Below are positions 23,053-34,950 of a stretch of DNA of 64,000 nucleotides, in pieces; the first letter of the stretch is position 1, and every line of letters starts with the position of its first letter. The DNA is from Impatiens glandulifera. Taxonomy: Eukaryota; Streptophyta; Magnoliopsida; Ericales; Balsaminaceae. The stretch lies in the NCBI RefSeq assembly GCF_907164915.1, contig NC_061868.1, forward strand, positions 44,159,774 through 44,223,773, given 5' to 3'. The notes below the pieces were generated by a model. The model was not told where the DNA came from. It searched no databases and saw nothing but the letters and a program-made list of their open reading frames with translations. The position numbers and the translations under genes are program-made.

Positions 23053-25988
23053 TTACTTAAGAAAATCCTGCAGTCTCTGCTGCAATTCTTGCAGAGTTTC
23101 CTCTTCAATGTTGGCATGAATTAGGATTTCTGGTAATTTTACTGCAAATGCCACATATATTACTTCAGTATGTCGAAACTCTAACAAAGAAGAAGAAGAA
23201 GATGGAGTATACCGAAAAGTCTTAATAGATGCTCTGCACCATACACAGTAGAAGGAGCAATATTGTCGGCTGTTGCTTGCTCGTATTGTTGACGCTCATC
23301 TTTGTAGAGAAGCATGGCAAACAATGCTTTATCAAAGTAACATCGTAACCCGTCTAGAATCTCCCTCTCAGAATCAGCTAATCTTCACCCACAAAATTAT
23401 ATTGCAAACTTAATTACAATGGTGGATACATACAGTATTAATTACTTCGGAGAAGTAAAAAATGAAAGGAGTTCCACAATATAGACATACTTGTCATCTT
23501 TCTTTAACCTGTAATTAAGGTATTTGTCCAATATGTTGTTGATGTTGGGGTTTCGCGGAAGCTTAACCAGCTGTAAACAGATCAAATTCACACTTATTAA
23601 TGCATGCTACTAGATATTTTCCTATTGAAAAATAAACTTTTCTCAAAGCCATAAAAATAGCAACATTAGTAATAATCTTCATTAATACATCTACAAGATA
23701 ACAACAACATTACTATAATCTAACAAGAGAAAAATATGAATGATGGTAATAGTGTAAATATATGTGTTAAAGATAGTACAAAGACTTGTTAGCTCAGTGT
23801 TATAGCGCAAAAATTCATGTCCTAAGGTTATGAGTTCGATTCTTCGTATTCGGACCATTTCAAAAAAAAGTGTTAGAAATATTATTATTCAACATAACAA
23901 AATATTATCCCATGTTAGCTAAAGAACTAAGATGCTACAAGAGAATATAAAAACCTGGCCCAATTGGGTTATAAATTCACAGTCATCTACTAATTGCTTC
24001 TTCAATGTTGATGGAATATGGAAGAGCACTCGCTTCCCGGACAGCCCTGTGCCTTTGTCCTGACAAATGATAAATTGTGAGCTGACTTTTCTTGCTAATT
24101 CTTCAGGTGTAAAATACAAGAAACATCCAATTTTATTTTCCAGAGTGTCTAACATTATCTTATAAATCATACAGTATAACTAATTTAGTATTTCCAGAGC
24201 TCAGATTATCTTATAAATTATCTTAACATACAATACAATTTCCTTTTCTATTTAGAAACCCCAAACTGCAATATGATTTACTACTTTACAATTTAGGATG
24301 ACATTAAATGATATTGATCATCTTAACATAGAATACAATTTCATTTTCTATTCAGTAACCCCAACTGCAATATGATTAACTACTTTACAATTTAGGATTA
24401 CATTAAATGATATTACCCATTAAAATATGACATGGCTTAAGAAGATAATTCCACCAAAGAATTCTTTTGCTGAATCAGAATTTCAACAACATCCAACTTT
24501 TGAGTGTTTATTTTGATATACTAAATTAACTGATATGACTGAAGTCCAAAAAGCAATTTCATTCAATAAGGTTTAGCTGTACCTTTGTAACAGAATCGTT
24601 CTTCCGCTTCTTGCTCCTTGGCACTGCATAATCATTTCTAGATGGCTTTAGGTCAAAATCAATTCCATCAGTAAAATCAAACACATTCAATATACAGAAA
24701 ACAAGTAAACTGTCCCTCAAGACAACTAAAAGTACTAGTGTCACATGATCAGGTTCTCATGACAAGAGACACTTACTCTCTACCCTGACATGTGTTTCAC
24801 AAAGGACAAGTATGGAAAGTAAATAAATGGAATACTAATTTCATTTGATAACTGTATCAATAAAAAATAAATTATGCAGCTTACTCAAGGCTAATAATAG
24901 TAAACAACAACAATCATCGGCTAACCAGTGGTATTTCTAGGTTTGTTCTCTGATCCATGCACAGATTTCTCATTTTTGTCGATTCTCTGTTTTCCAAGGC
25001 GAACTTGCTGCTTCTGGAAATTTTCTTCAGTATACTTCATCAGACGATCCAAGCCCACCCATTCATCCCAACTGCCCATTGTACTCAAAGCTCATCAAAC
25101 GGCTACCAAATTACATTAAAAAGAAACCAACCTGGGACTTCCAAGGCAAAAATATGAGAGGATTTGTACTCACTTTTTGTTCCAACCCTGTAACACAAAG
25201 AAAGACAATTTGATTACTAGAATAGAAATGTTAAAACACAACCAATCTATATATATTGAGTACCAAAAGCCAGTTTACAGACAAATGAAAGATCTAGCAC
25301 TCTAGATTTCTCTGAACTTTACCCAAATATAGAAGGGTAGTTATTTTTTACGAAAATTTAAAGCTTGTACTAATGAAGTGTCATGACTTGAATTGCGTAT
25401 CCAACCGAAACATGCAGCAAAAAAGAATAATAACTTACCGGATAATGAACAAAGTACTTCCACTCCTTCATCCGAAATTCCTTTTTTTGCACCTTCAAAC
25501 AAAATCCAAGAACTATAATCGGTGATAATGAGATGCCAGAGCTAAATATCTTTCATCTTGCAGATAAATAAACATATAAGGTTGCTACAACCAAACAAGA
25601 AGAGCTAACTAACTGAGCATGCACCTGATAGCAGAACACATTGTTGAAGTGACTAAACCAATAGAATTCAGCATAGAATTACCAACAGAAATCAAAGATC
25701 ATATTGTATAAACTCATCTACCAGATAAAGTGAATAGAGAATCTATATACATTACATTCTTAGGCAATATAACCATTGTGGAAACCCTAAAGCAAGTTTA
25801 TCATATTCATTGCAGAATGTTATCTTCCTCTCCATGTACAATACAACCATTCAGGTATTCTTCTATTCTTACAGTGTCAAACTCACACATACATATCTAT
25901 CACTTGATGAATAGAGAACAAACATCATCTCATATCTAGGCCATTCTAATAATAAAGCAAGCAGTCTCAACTCTTAACCCTATAATAT

Positions 25989-26064
<76 letters not shown>

Positions 26065-26283
26065 GTGTTAAGACTGAGAGAGAAGACTTTTCTGCACCTT
26101 AGCTTCGTACACCTGCTTATTATGGAACGCGAGAACCTTCTCTCCTTCGGAGAAGGGAGTAGAGGCTAGGGGAGAGATGGAGCCAATGGCAGCATCAACG
26201 TCGGTATCGGTGGTGGCACCGTCGCTGTCGTCGGAGATTGTGGCTGAACCATCTGTCTCCGCCTTCAGTTCATAGCCTTCCAT
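23053..26283 (-). CDS. MRG-family chromatin reader (MRG1/MRG2-like, chromo barrel plus MRG domain)
   Basis: Nuclear protein of the MORF-related-gene family; plant MRG1/MRG2 bind H3K4/H3K36 methylation and promote transcription, for example in flowering. ATG is 26283 (MEGYELKAE); the frame upstream has only a stop. Exons (5' to 3'): 26283-26098, 25492-25439, 25187-25174 (a 14-nt micro-exon encoding GWNK), 25071 to about 24926, about 24640-24583, 24059-23955, 23570-23491, 23382-23213, 23141-23053 (TAA). The chromo barrel is FSEGEKVLAFHNKQVYEAK, then EFRMKEWKYFVHYPGWNK and NWDEWVG. The MRG domain runs from LKKQLVDDCEFITQLGQ through YFDKALFAMLLYKDERQQYE to LPEILIHANIEEETLQEL. The junction between 24926 and 24640 is uncertain: the phases do not match for the obvious donor, so another small exon or donor is likely. 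Confidence 0.88.
24221..24417. repeat. Tandem duplication (~100 bp) in MRG intron
   Basis: Two copies, about 24221-24320 and 24321-24417, share TCTTAACATA, AATACAATTTC, AACTGCAATATGATT and CTACTTTACAATTTAGGAT in order, with a few mismatches. Confidence 0.85.
25991..26056. repeat. (AT)n microsatellite in MRG intron 1
   Basis: About 33 uninterrupted AT dinucleotides, just inside the intron after exon 1. Confidence 0.95.
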
Positions 26284-27616
26284 TGGTGGTCTAGCGTTTC
26301 GATCAAATAGAAGATGCTTAGCAATCGGTGATGATCCAAGTCTCGGAGGTCGCTTTGACAGTAACTGATTGTTGATCGATGCGGCCAAACTCCGGTGAGA
26401 TGAAGAATTGATAAACGAAATCCGGCCGGCCGGCGAGTTCTACGTTCGCTTCATTTTGCCGATTTTCCGTTTCTGTATGTACTGTAGAGTGTAGACTTCA
26501 ACAATCAGCCCAGTCATAGTATAGTGGAAATATATATATATTATTTAAAATGTTAAAATTTGTCTTAATTAATTTTGACGATAGTTAAAAATCTAAATTG
26601 AATTAAAGAAATTGTAATAATATATAGTGGAGATTAAAATATTAATTAATATATATTTTAATTATTTACTTAAATATCTTATAGTCCAAACTCCAAAAGG
26701 CTTGGAAGTGGAACCTAAGCTTCGGCAACTTGCCTAATTAGTTATGATTTATTAATTATGATTGATAATTAAACTTTTAATATTAAAAACGTCAATGCTT
26801 GTTTTTCTTAGAAAATTAAAATAGAAAGATTAACAAAAACCATTTTTTCAAACAAGTTAAATATAGTAGATTACAAACCAAATTTATTTGAAAAGTGTTT
26901 ATTGTATAATTTGTATTTAAATTATATATTTTTTAATTATTAAAATAATAGTTATGTTAAATTTATTTGATGAGAAAATTGTGATAAAATAAAATTATAT
27001 TTATTTAAATAAATAAAATAAATAAATAATTTTTTTGACACATTTTCAAATCATATTATACAAAAAAAAAATTATTAATACACTTTTTTGTTGATAAATA
27101 TTAAAGTAATGTTACAAGTTATAGATGAAAGGTTAAAGAAATGTTAATATGAATCATGGATGACTAAAAATCAAAATGAATCCTCCTTTTTACCATAACT
27201 AACTCAGTTGTAAATTATGTAGAAACAAATTGAAATCAACATTAATGGGTGTATATGGTTACTTATACAACTTTTATTTTAATTTTTACACTAGATATAT
27301 AGAGATATATAATTTAACTTAGTTGGTTATTTATTTTATTTAATTATAAGTTTAGTTTTTACTTCTTTAAAAAAAACTTCATTTGATAAAAAAATAAATA
27401 AATAATGTTATTTAAGTCTTAATTGGTTTAATGGTTAAAATATTTTTTTATTTTATTTTAAATTTAATAAGAAATCAAAGTAATAATATTTTAATAGATA
27501 AATTAAATAATTTAATGATTAAAATTACAGCGATATAATATTTAGAGAATTTATAAAAAAATATTAAATAAAATTCTATAAACATCTCAATAATCTCACA
27601 AACTAGTTTTTACGAT
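26284..27616. other. MRG promoter region and AT-rich intergenic DNA
   Basis: The first ~170 bp contain GC-rich sequence (CCGGCCGGCCGGCG at about 26422) that is likely MRG 5' leader. Beyond 26530 the DNA is A/T-rich with no gene seen. Confidence 0.5.
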
Positions 27617-28115
27617 AGGGTATTCAAAGGTCCGGTTCCGGTTATTTGACAAAGCGGTTAATTCTGTTGGTACAAGTCGGTTAACCGGTTTAACTGGAAT
27701 TGATAATTAAAATTTTAAATTAAATATAAAATTAATTAATTATTATTATTTTTAAATCTCTGTACTATATTATTATATATTTTTCTTTATTTTTTCTTTT
27801 ATGTTATAGTTATATTAATTTTTATAATATAATATATTATAATAATATTTCATATGTATATTTATAAATATGTTATAATTAATTATATTATTGAAATAAT
27901 AAATATAAATTATATATATTTTAAAAAAAAATCTATATAAAATATAATTTAAATTTAAATTAAAAATAATTAATATATAGAAATTATTTATAAAATAACT
28001 AATATAAATTATAAAATATTAACATATTACCGGCCGTTAAAAAATAACTAAACCGAAAACCGAACTGTTTAACTACTAATAAACCAAATAACCGAAACCG
28101 TTAGCAATAAACCCG
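27617..28115. mobile_element. Candidate MITE with imperfect terminal inverted repeats
   Basis: The left end GGGTATTCAAAGG...CGGTTATTTG is matched by the reverse complement of the right end (GGGTTTATTGC...CGGTTATTTG), each about 30 bases. Further inverted CGGTT-rich sequence lies inside and the core is A/T-rich. CGGTT-rich ends are common in hAT-like plant MITEs. No clear target duplication was found. Confidence 0.4.
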
Positions 28116-28232
28116 TAAAATAAAGATAAATTTTTTAAAAAAAATGTTTACGTAAAAAAAAAAATATATATATATATATAATAAGAAGAACATTAAAAAA
28201 AAAATAATTAGTGACTCAAACTTTAAGAAAAA

Positions 28233-28285
<53 letters not shown>

Positions 28286-28878
28286 TATCTTACCCAATAC
28301 ATATTAATAATTTAATATAATCTTACCAAGCTAGATGGAGCACTTTTGAGTGGTTATTAGTTTCGTTTATGTATAACAAAATTATAAACAATATTACCTT
28401 GATTTAGAATTAGATTATTTGAGTTAATTAGATAAAACTATAAAAATATATTACAAAAATATTGTTGAAAAAAATTAGAAAATGTACCCAAATGAAGAAA
28501 GGTGCCAATGGAAAATGACAAATAAAAAGACAAGTTGAGTCTATTTGTTCACCCCTAACCTAATCCAGGTCCCAGTCCAACCAATGAAAGACAAATGACA
28601 GAAATGGGAAGAAAGAATGAACAGAGTACTGCTTCAGAATCATAATTCAAAAAGATCATCCAAGAAATTCTTTACCAGTAGACCTAATTTACATATAATC
28701 ATCAATCATCCATCCAATTCCATATAGCATAAACCAAAAACCAAAACCAAATCATAGCTAGGGTAGGATACATATCTAAATGATCATGAAACGATCAATC
28801 AGATTCAATAATTCAGATAGATCAAGATAAACTACAAACATATATATATATATAGCAAATGGAATCTGATCAATCAAT
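28116..28878. other. Intergenic with (AT)n tract
   Basis: Contains an (AT)n microsatellite at 28237-28282 and the 3' flank of the minus-strand GID2-like gene. No other gene seen. Confidence 0.6.
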
Positions 28879-29445
28879 TCACTTCCCGATAGTGTTCTGA
28901 TTGATCTTCTCGAAATACCGAATCGAGAGTAGAGAGACAGAGAGGAGTACCTCATCCTTTCCCCACCGTGTTTTCGATCCCGCGGCGGTGGATCTACTCG
29001 GACCTACAACAGCAGGAGGCGGAGTTGGAGGGAAACAAGGCCAAGATGAATCAAAAGGAGGAGTAGACGACGACGACGATGATGAACTCGAAGGCTTGTT
29101 GGAGAGAGGCCATAGGTAAAGAGAGTGAAGGCGACGGAAACCGCCTAGGGCTAGAACAACGGATCTGAGCTGGTGGATACCGCAACCGATGTTAGCAGAT
29201 TGTTTAGTACATATCATCTCCCAAAGACGTTCGTCCTGCGATGTCTTGTTCCATTGCTTGCTAACGCAGGAAACCGCGGCTAGCGTTTTGGCGTCGGCGT
29301 GTTTCAGGATCTCGTAAAGCAAGTTATCGTCTGTCAATACCAATTCTGACTTATCGGCTTCCGTTAGATCTGTTTCCTGTTCTGATTTGATCTTTTTCAT
29401 CTTCAGATTATCGCCGGCGGAGGAGGAATCGATTGATCTCTTCAT
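28879..29445 (-). CDS. GID2: F-box protein GID2/SLEEPY1 homologue
   Basis: Component of the SCF ubiquitin ligase that targets DELLA repressors for degradation in gibberellin signalling; nuclear. The 188-residue intronless frame starts at ATG 29445 (MKRSIDSSSAGD); the codons before it hold no ATG. The F-box spans about residues 36-80 (DDNLLYEILKHADAKTLAAV, then CVSKQWNKTSQDERLWEMIC). The GGF region, LRSVVLALGGFRRLHSLYLW (93-112), and the LSL region, LLSVSLLSIRYFEK (167-180), are the DELLA-binding hallmarks of SLY1/GID2. Between them lies a Ser/Pro-rich stretch (about 118-158) that makes the protein longer than Arabidopsis SLY1 (about 151 residues). Motif order and identity leave little doubt. 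Confidence 0.97.
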   Translation of the reverse strand: MKRSIDSSSAGDNLKMKKIKSEQETDLTEADKSELVLTDDNLLYEILKHADAKTLAAVSCVSKQWNKTSQDERLWEMICTKQSANIGCGIHQLRSVVLALGGFRRLHSLYLWPLSNKPSSSSSSSSSTPPFDSSWPCFPPTPPPAVVGPSRSTAAGSKTRWGKDEVLLSVSLLSIRYFEKINQNTIGK

Positions 29446-30389
29446 AAACAACGGAGAGATGAGCGGTTATTTGAAGATTGATGAGAGAGAGAGAGACGAT
29501 AATGATAGTGACTTTAGATGGGGCCGAGGAATTGTAAGGGCATCTACCCTACAACTTTAGTCGTGAAAGAAGACGACAATACTACAAATTAATTATGCGA
29601 ATAGGAAACCGATAAAAACGGTGCGAATTTTTTTATTTTTTTAATTGCTCCTCTATTCTATTTATTTTTTAACAAGATTCCATTTTAATGATTGAAAATT
29701 TTGATATAATTTTGTTAATGATTATAAATTTGTAGCATTTTTTTTTTATGAAATAAGGAATATTTGATGTGAGACAAATGCTTACAAAGATTAGGGAAAC
29801 AATTTTTTGTTTTTCATTGGAATACAATGTCTTCTACTTTAATATAAAAGATGTTAATATATTCATTTATAGAGTTTTAAAATTTTATTATAAAGTATGC
29901 AAAGATCGTATCTACTATATATATATATATGATAAGCATTTGTAGTTTTCTTAATGATATTTCTATGGTTCATTGCCGTATTACAAAATTGTAAAATGAT
30001 TGATAATTATCATATACGTGATAATATAAAAAAGATGATTGATCACCAATAAAATTATGGATTATGTAAATTTTGCTTGGGAAGAAATGAATGGTGAAGA
30101 GTAAAAATGAGCATACAAGTCATTCACGAATTATATAACTCAAACACAACACAAACAAATATGCATTGAATTCATTCAATGAGACAAGTGGAAGAGGAAA
30201 ACTAGGTGAATTATTATATAAATTAATACTAATAAAAGATGGGTTACAAAATGCACAAAATGAAAACTGTGATGGAATAAACAAATTCAGAATTAGACAA
30301 AAAATTTTAAAAGAAGATACTAAAAAAAGATGTAGATGGATTTCATGTTTTGGAATAATAGAAAATTAATTATTATAGATTTCTTATCA
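29446..30389. other. Intergenic
   Basis: The first ~130 bp is the likely GID2 5' leader and promoter, with a GAGAGAGAGAGAG tract at about 29485. The rest is A/T-rich with no gene recognised. Confidence 0.55.
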
Positions 30390-31110
30390 TCTATATATAT
30401 ATATATATATATTTATGCTTAATTTTTAAAATGATTGTATTGTCGGTTCGAAAATTGTGGTTAATTTGGATATATATCATATATGTGAGTGTAAATGGAT
30501 ATTTGGGTCGGATTGTGAGTTGACCCGCCCATAAACTTAAAACGGTTAAAAATAAAATTAAAAATACTAGGTATGATTCGAACTTGCAACCTAACAAAAC
30601 AAGTAAAATCCTTTAACCAACTATGCTAATAACAATTTATATTATAAATTCAACACCAAATTTGATGAACGCGATGGTTCATCAATAGTTTTTAACCGGC
30701 CATGATACTCTTTTGACTCTGCGTTATAGATTTCACTATTATTAGTGAGCAATAATGGAAGAATTCCGTCATATTTATAGAGATAGAGAACATAATTCAT
30801 ATGGATATAGTAAGTCTCGTCTGAGCTATTTTAATGATAGTCTTTACAAAATTTCTTTCACTCGTAATATGGAAAAGAAATAGACTCTAGAGGTTAAACT
30901 AATTGAGTTGAGAAATCAAAGTGTATCAATTATTTTAGAGATCATTTTGCAATGTGAGAGTAAATGAATATTTGAGTCGGATTGTGGGTTGACCCGCCTA
31001 TAAACTTAAAACGGTTAAAAATAAAATTAAAAATGATATTATATTTTACTGTAATATTTTTTTTCAGTTTTTTTATATTATTACTCGTGCGGTTGCGGCA
31101 TATATGCTAG
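30390..31110 (+). mobile_element. Non-autonomous Helitron, same family as the one at 11 kb
   Basis: Begins TCTATATATATAT after host A and ends CTAG followed by host T, with a degenerate hairpin (GTGCGGTTGCGGC) before the end. It shares the internal blocks GGTCGGATTGTG...TTGACCCGCC and AAACGGTTAAAAATAAAATT with the 11 kb copy. The block is again repeated near both ends (about 30500-30565 and 30975-31035). The core also shares a GCAACCTAACAAAACAAGTA segment. A central insert (about 30720-30960) has weak LINE-tail-like coding sequence (YRDREHN), perhaps captured DNA. Confidence 0.75.
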
Positions 31111-32743
31111 TTTCAGCCCAAAATGTTCAAGTGGTTTTGATGTTCATGGTTGCTTTGAGAATATGCATTTAATACTAACGAGAAAGAGTTTTATATATTT
31201 ATAAAAGTAATTAATCCAAAAATTATTCCAAATCTAATATGTGAGCTCAAGATTAGCTTGGTGTCCATCTCTTTGGTTGAGAGATAGATAATATAGAAAA
31301 ATGAGATAACGTATTATATAATTTTATTTATAATATTTTATCTTATTTTTGTTTTCAGTTGATATAATTTAATTGGTTTCATTTTACATACTTATCATAA
31401 TTATTTATTGATTCTTCGTTTAATAGAAATGTGATGAGCGTCAAAACACGAATAAAGTCGTTGTGGGTATATATAGATTAAATGTTTGTAATTTTTATGT
31501 TAAATCATTTTTATTTTGGTTTAAGTTAATTGTTCTAGAGCAACTGATGTCGCAATTTAAGAGTTAAGAGTGTTAATATTTCCTAATTCATTCGATAGGA
31601 TAAATCAAATATTAAGATAATTCATGATAAAGTGAAACCTCTCCTTGATGATGTTATTATTTTTTATTCTCTTAAGTGTGTAGATTTAATTTGAATTAAG
31701 ATTTATGTAGTTTAATGTGAATTCGTTTTTATTGTTTTTTCTTTTAAATTTAAACTTTTAGAATTAAATATCAACTTCATACTAAGAAACTTTTTCAATT
31801 ATTATTAAATTTTTTCAAATGATATTGTTTGTGTTAGTAAAGATGGAATCTAAGTTATGTTTATTATTTTGAATATCATCTCCAGTTATAATAAATTATA
31901 ATACTTTTACTATTGTTTTTGATTCAGTAAGCTGATTAATTAATGAAGAGTGTTTTTCTTGATGATATAAGCTAGAATATGTTGTATATGAAGAATGATG
32001 TCAATTCCATACAAATTTATTTTTTATAGATTTTTTCTGTTTTTATAATATTTAATTAAACCTTCGAAATCTATTTGGTATGAATTATAAAAAAAACTTT
32101 AATTAAATTAATAAGTTAGCTCTTTTTGGTAGATATAAAAATAAATATAAACTTATATATACATATAATATTTACTTTTCTGTTTAATTACAAATAAAAT
32201 AAATGAATTAATTAATTATAATAAAAAATTTATTATTGAATAAGATTAAGATAACACTTTAAAATATATATATAAATTTATTGTTAATTTAAATAATAAA
32301 ATTGTTTGAATTGAATTACGGATGAAATAAATTTAATGGGGGTATATTCACCCAACCCCTAGATAAAACAAAAAATATATCCTTAAAAAAAAGAGATTTT
32401 TCTAACCAAAAAAAATCATATTAAAATTGATTGATATTTTTGAGATGAAGCACAAGGGGCATGTAAGATATTTAGTTAGTGTGATTTATGGAGTGGATGG
32501 AGATATTTAATAAATATCTTGTTATAAATAAATATAGCCTTAGAAAAGTGAAAATCCTTGACTATATTTGTATCATGTGACCAAAACTAAGATAAAGATT
32601 GTGCTAAAAGGACATGGACGACGAGGAAGAGGAAGGATCTTTTTGACTGTTTATTTTCAGAGATACCTTCTTTTTCTACCAAACAAACCAACCAGCCAGA
32701 CAGCCACAAAATATATTGAAATAGAGAAGTTACCAAATGAACC
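31111..32743. other. Intergenic, AT-rich
   Basis: No gene or bounded element recognised between the Helitron and the Harbinger-like element. Confidence 0.55.
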
Positions 32744-32984
32744 TAAGGGTGTGTTTGATGATGAGGAATTGGAATTGGAATTGGCATTGGAATTCTAATT
32801 CCAATTCCATGAGAATTGGCATTGAATTACAATTCAATTCCTATGTTTGAAAAAATGATAGAATTGTAATTCAATTCCAATTCCTATGTTTGGGAAAATG
32901 ATAGAATTGTAATTCAATTCTAATTTCAATGTTTGTAAAATAAAATATCGGTTCAAAATGTTAACTTTTAAAATATGTTTTGAC

Positions 32985-33923
32985 GTTTTGGCACGTTTAA
33001 TACGTTTTTGACATTTTTTCACATTTTCACACCTTTTTCACGTTTTTCACACGTTTTAACACGTTTTTCATATTTTTCACACATTTTTCACGTTTTTCAC
33101 ACGTTTTAACACGTTTTTCACGTTTTTCACGTTTTCACATGTTTTTTACGTTTTTCACACGTTTTTCACGTTTTCACACCTTTTTTTTACACGTTTTCAT
33201 ATGTTTTCACGTTTTTTACACGTTTTATTACGTTTTCACGTTTTTCACACATTACAACACGTTTTTCACATTTTCACACGTTTTTCACGTTTTCACACAT
33301 TATTCACACGTTTTTCACGTTTTCACGTTTTTAACACGTTTTTCATGTTTTACACGTTTTTCACGTTTTTTACACGTTTTAACACGTTTTTCACGTTTTC
33401 AAACGTTTTCACGTTTTAACACGTTTTCACACATTTTTCACGTTTTTCACACGTTTTTCACATTTTTCACACGTTTTTCACACATATTCACATGTTTTCA
33501 CACGTTTTTCACGTTTTCACACGTTTTAACACGTTTTCATGTTTTTCACGTTTTTCACGTTTTTCACGTTTTTAAACATTTTCCACATGTTTTTCACGTT
33601 TTCACACGTTTTCACGTTTTCACACGTTTTTTACACGTTTTTACACGTTTTCACGTTTATCACATGTTTTAATACGTTTTCACGTTTTTCACACATTACA
33701 ACACGTTTTTCACGTTTTTCACACGTTTTTCACGTTTTTCATGTTTTCACGTTATTCACACGTTTTACCACGTTTTACACGTTTTTCACGTTTTTCACAC
33801 GTTTGAACACGTTTTCCACGTTTTCTACACGTTTTAACACGTTTTCACACGTTTTCACACGTTTTTCACGTTTTCACGCTTTTCACACGTTTTAACACGT
33901 TTTTCACGTTTTCACATTTTCAC
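32985..33923. repeat. Left arm of ACGT-repeat palindrome
   Basis: About 0.94 kb of degenerate 8-13 bp units built on TTTTTCACG, TTTTCACACG and TTTTAACACG. Each unit carries an ACGT core. Open frames through it are low-complexity and not genes. Confidence 0.93.
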
Positions 33924-34950
33924 GTGTTAAACGTGTTAAAACGTGTTAAACGTGTTAAATGTGTTAAAAATGTGTCAAACGTGTCAAAAACATAAAAAAC
34001 ATGTGAAACGTGTCAACGTGTTAAAAACGTTTTAAACGTGTTAAAAACATGAAAACGTGTCAAAAACGTGTTAAACGTACCAAACATGTGAAAAATGTGT
34101 TAAACATGCCAAAACGTATTAAACGTGTCAAAAATGTGATAAACGTGTCAAAAACGTAAAAAAAGTGTTAAATGTGTTAAAAACGTGAAAACATGTTAAA
34201 CGTGTCAAAAACGTAAAAAAATATGTTAAATGTGTCAAAAACGTGAAAACGTGTTAACCATGTGAAAAACTTGTTAAACGTGCCAAAACGTGTCAAAATT
34301 GTGGTAAACGTGTCAAAAACGTAAAAAAAACGTGTTAAATGTGTCAAAAACGTGAAAATGCGTTAAACATGTCAAAAACGTAAAAAAACGTGTTACATGT
34401 GTCAAAAACGTGAAAACGCGTTACACGCGTCAAAAACGTGTTAAATATGTGAAAAACTTGTTAAACGTGCCAAAACGTGCAAAATGTGCCAAAACATAAA
34501 AAACGTGTCAAACGTGTCAAAAACGTGTTAAACATGTTAAAAACGTGAAAATCATGTTAAACGTGTCAAAAACGTGTTAAACGTGTCAAAGACGTGAAAA
34601 ACGTGTTAAATGTGTCAAAAACGTGTTAAACATGTCAAGAACGTGAAAAGCGTGTTAAATGTGGCAAAACGTGTTAAACGTGCCAAAAACGTGTTAAACG
34701 TGCCAAAAACGTGTTAAACGTGTTAAAAACGTGAAAATCATGTTAAACGTGTCAAAAACGTGTTAGACGTGTCAAGAACGTGAAAAACGTGTTAAATGTG
34801 TCAAAAACGTGTTAAACGTGCCAAAAACGTGTTAAACGTGCCAAAATATGAAAATATGTTAAACGTGTAAAAAACGTGTTAAAAACGTGTAAAACGTGTT
34901 TAATGTGTGAAAAACGTGTTAAACATGTCAAAAACATGAAAAACGTGTTA
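33924..34950. repeat. Right arm of ACGT-repeat palindrome
   Basis: About 1.03 kb of units such as AACGTGTTAA, CGTGTCAAAAACG and CGTGAAAACG, the reverse complement of the left-arm vocabulary. The switch in orientation occurs at CACGTG (33921-33926) with no spacer. Confidence 0.93.

Noticed and set aside
30166..30369. 67-codon plus frame with mixed polar sequence
   Set aside because: No homology, AT-rich composition and no splice or promoter context.
33139..33895. Long open frames rich in Phe, Thr and His across the left array
   Set aside because: They result from the TTTTTCACG repeat vocabulary; two overlapping frames give the same low-complexity protein and no start context or domain exists.
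32985..34950. CRISPR-like array
   Set aside because: No constant repeat and unique spacer structure; units are degenerate, adjacent and inverted, in a plant nuclear context.
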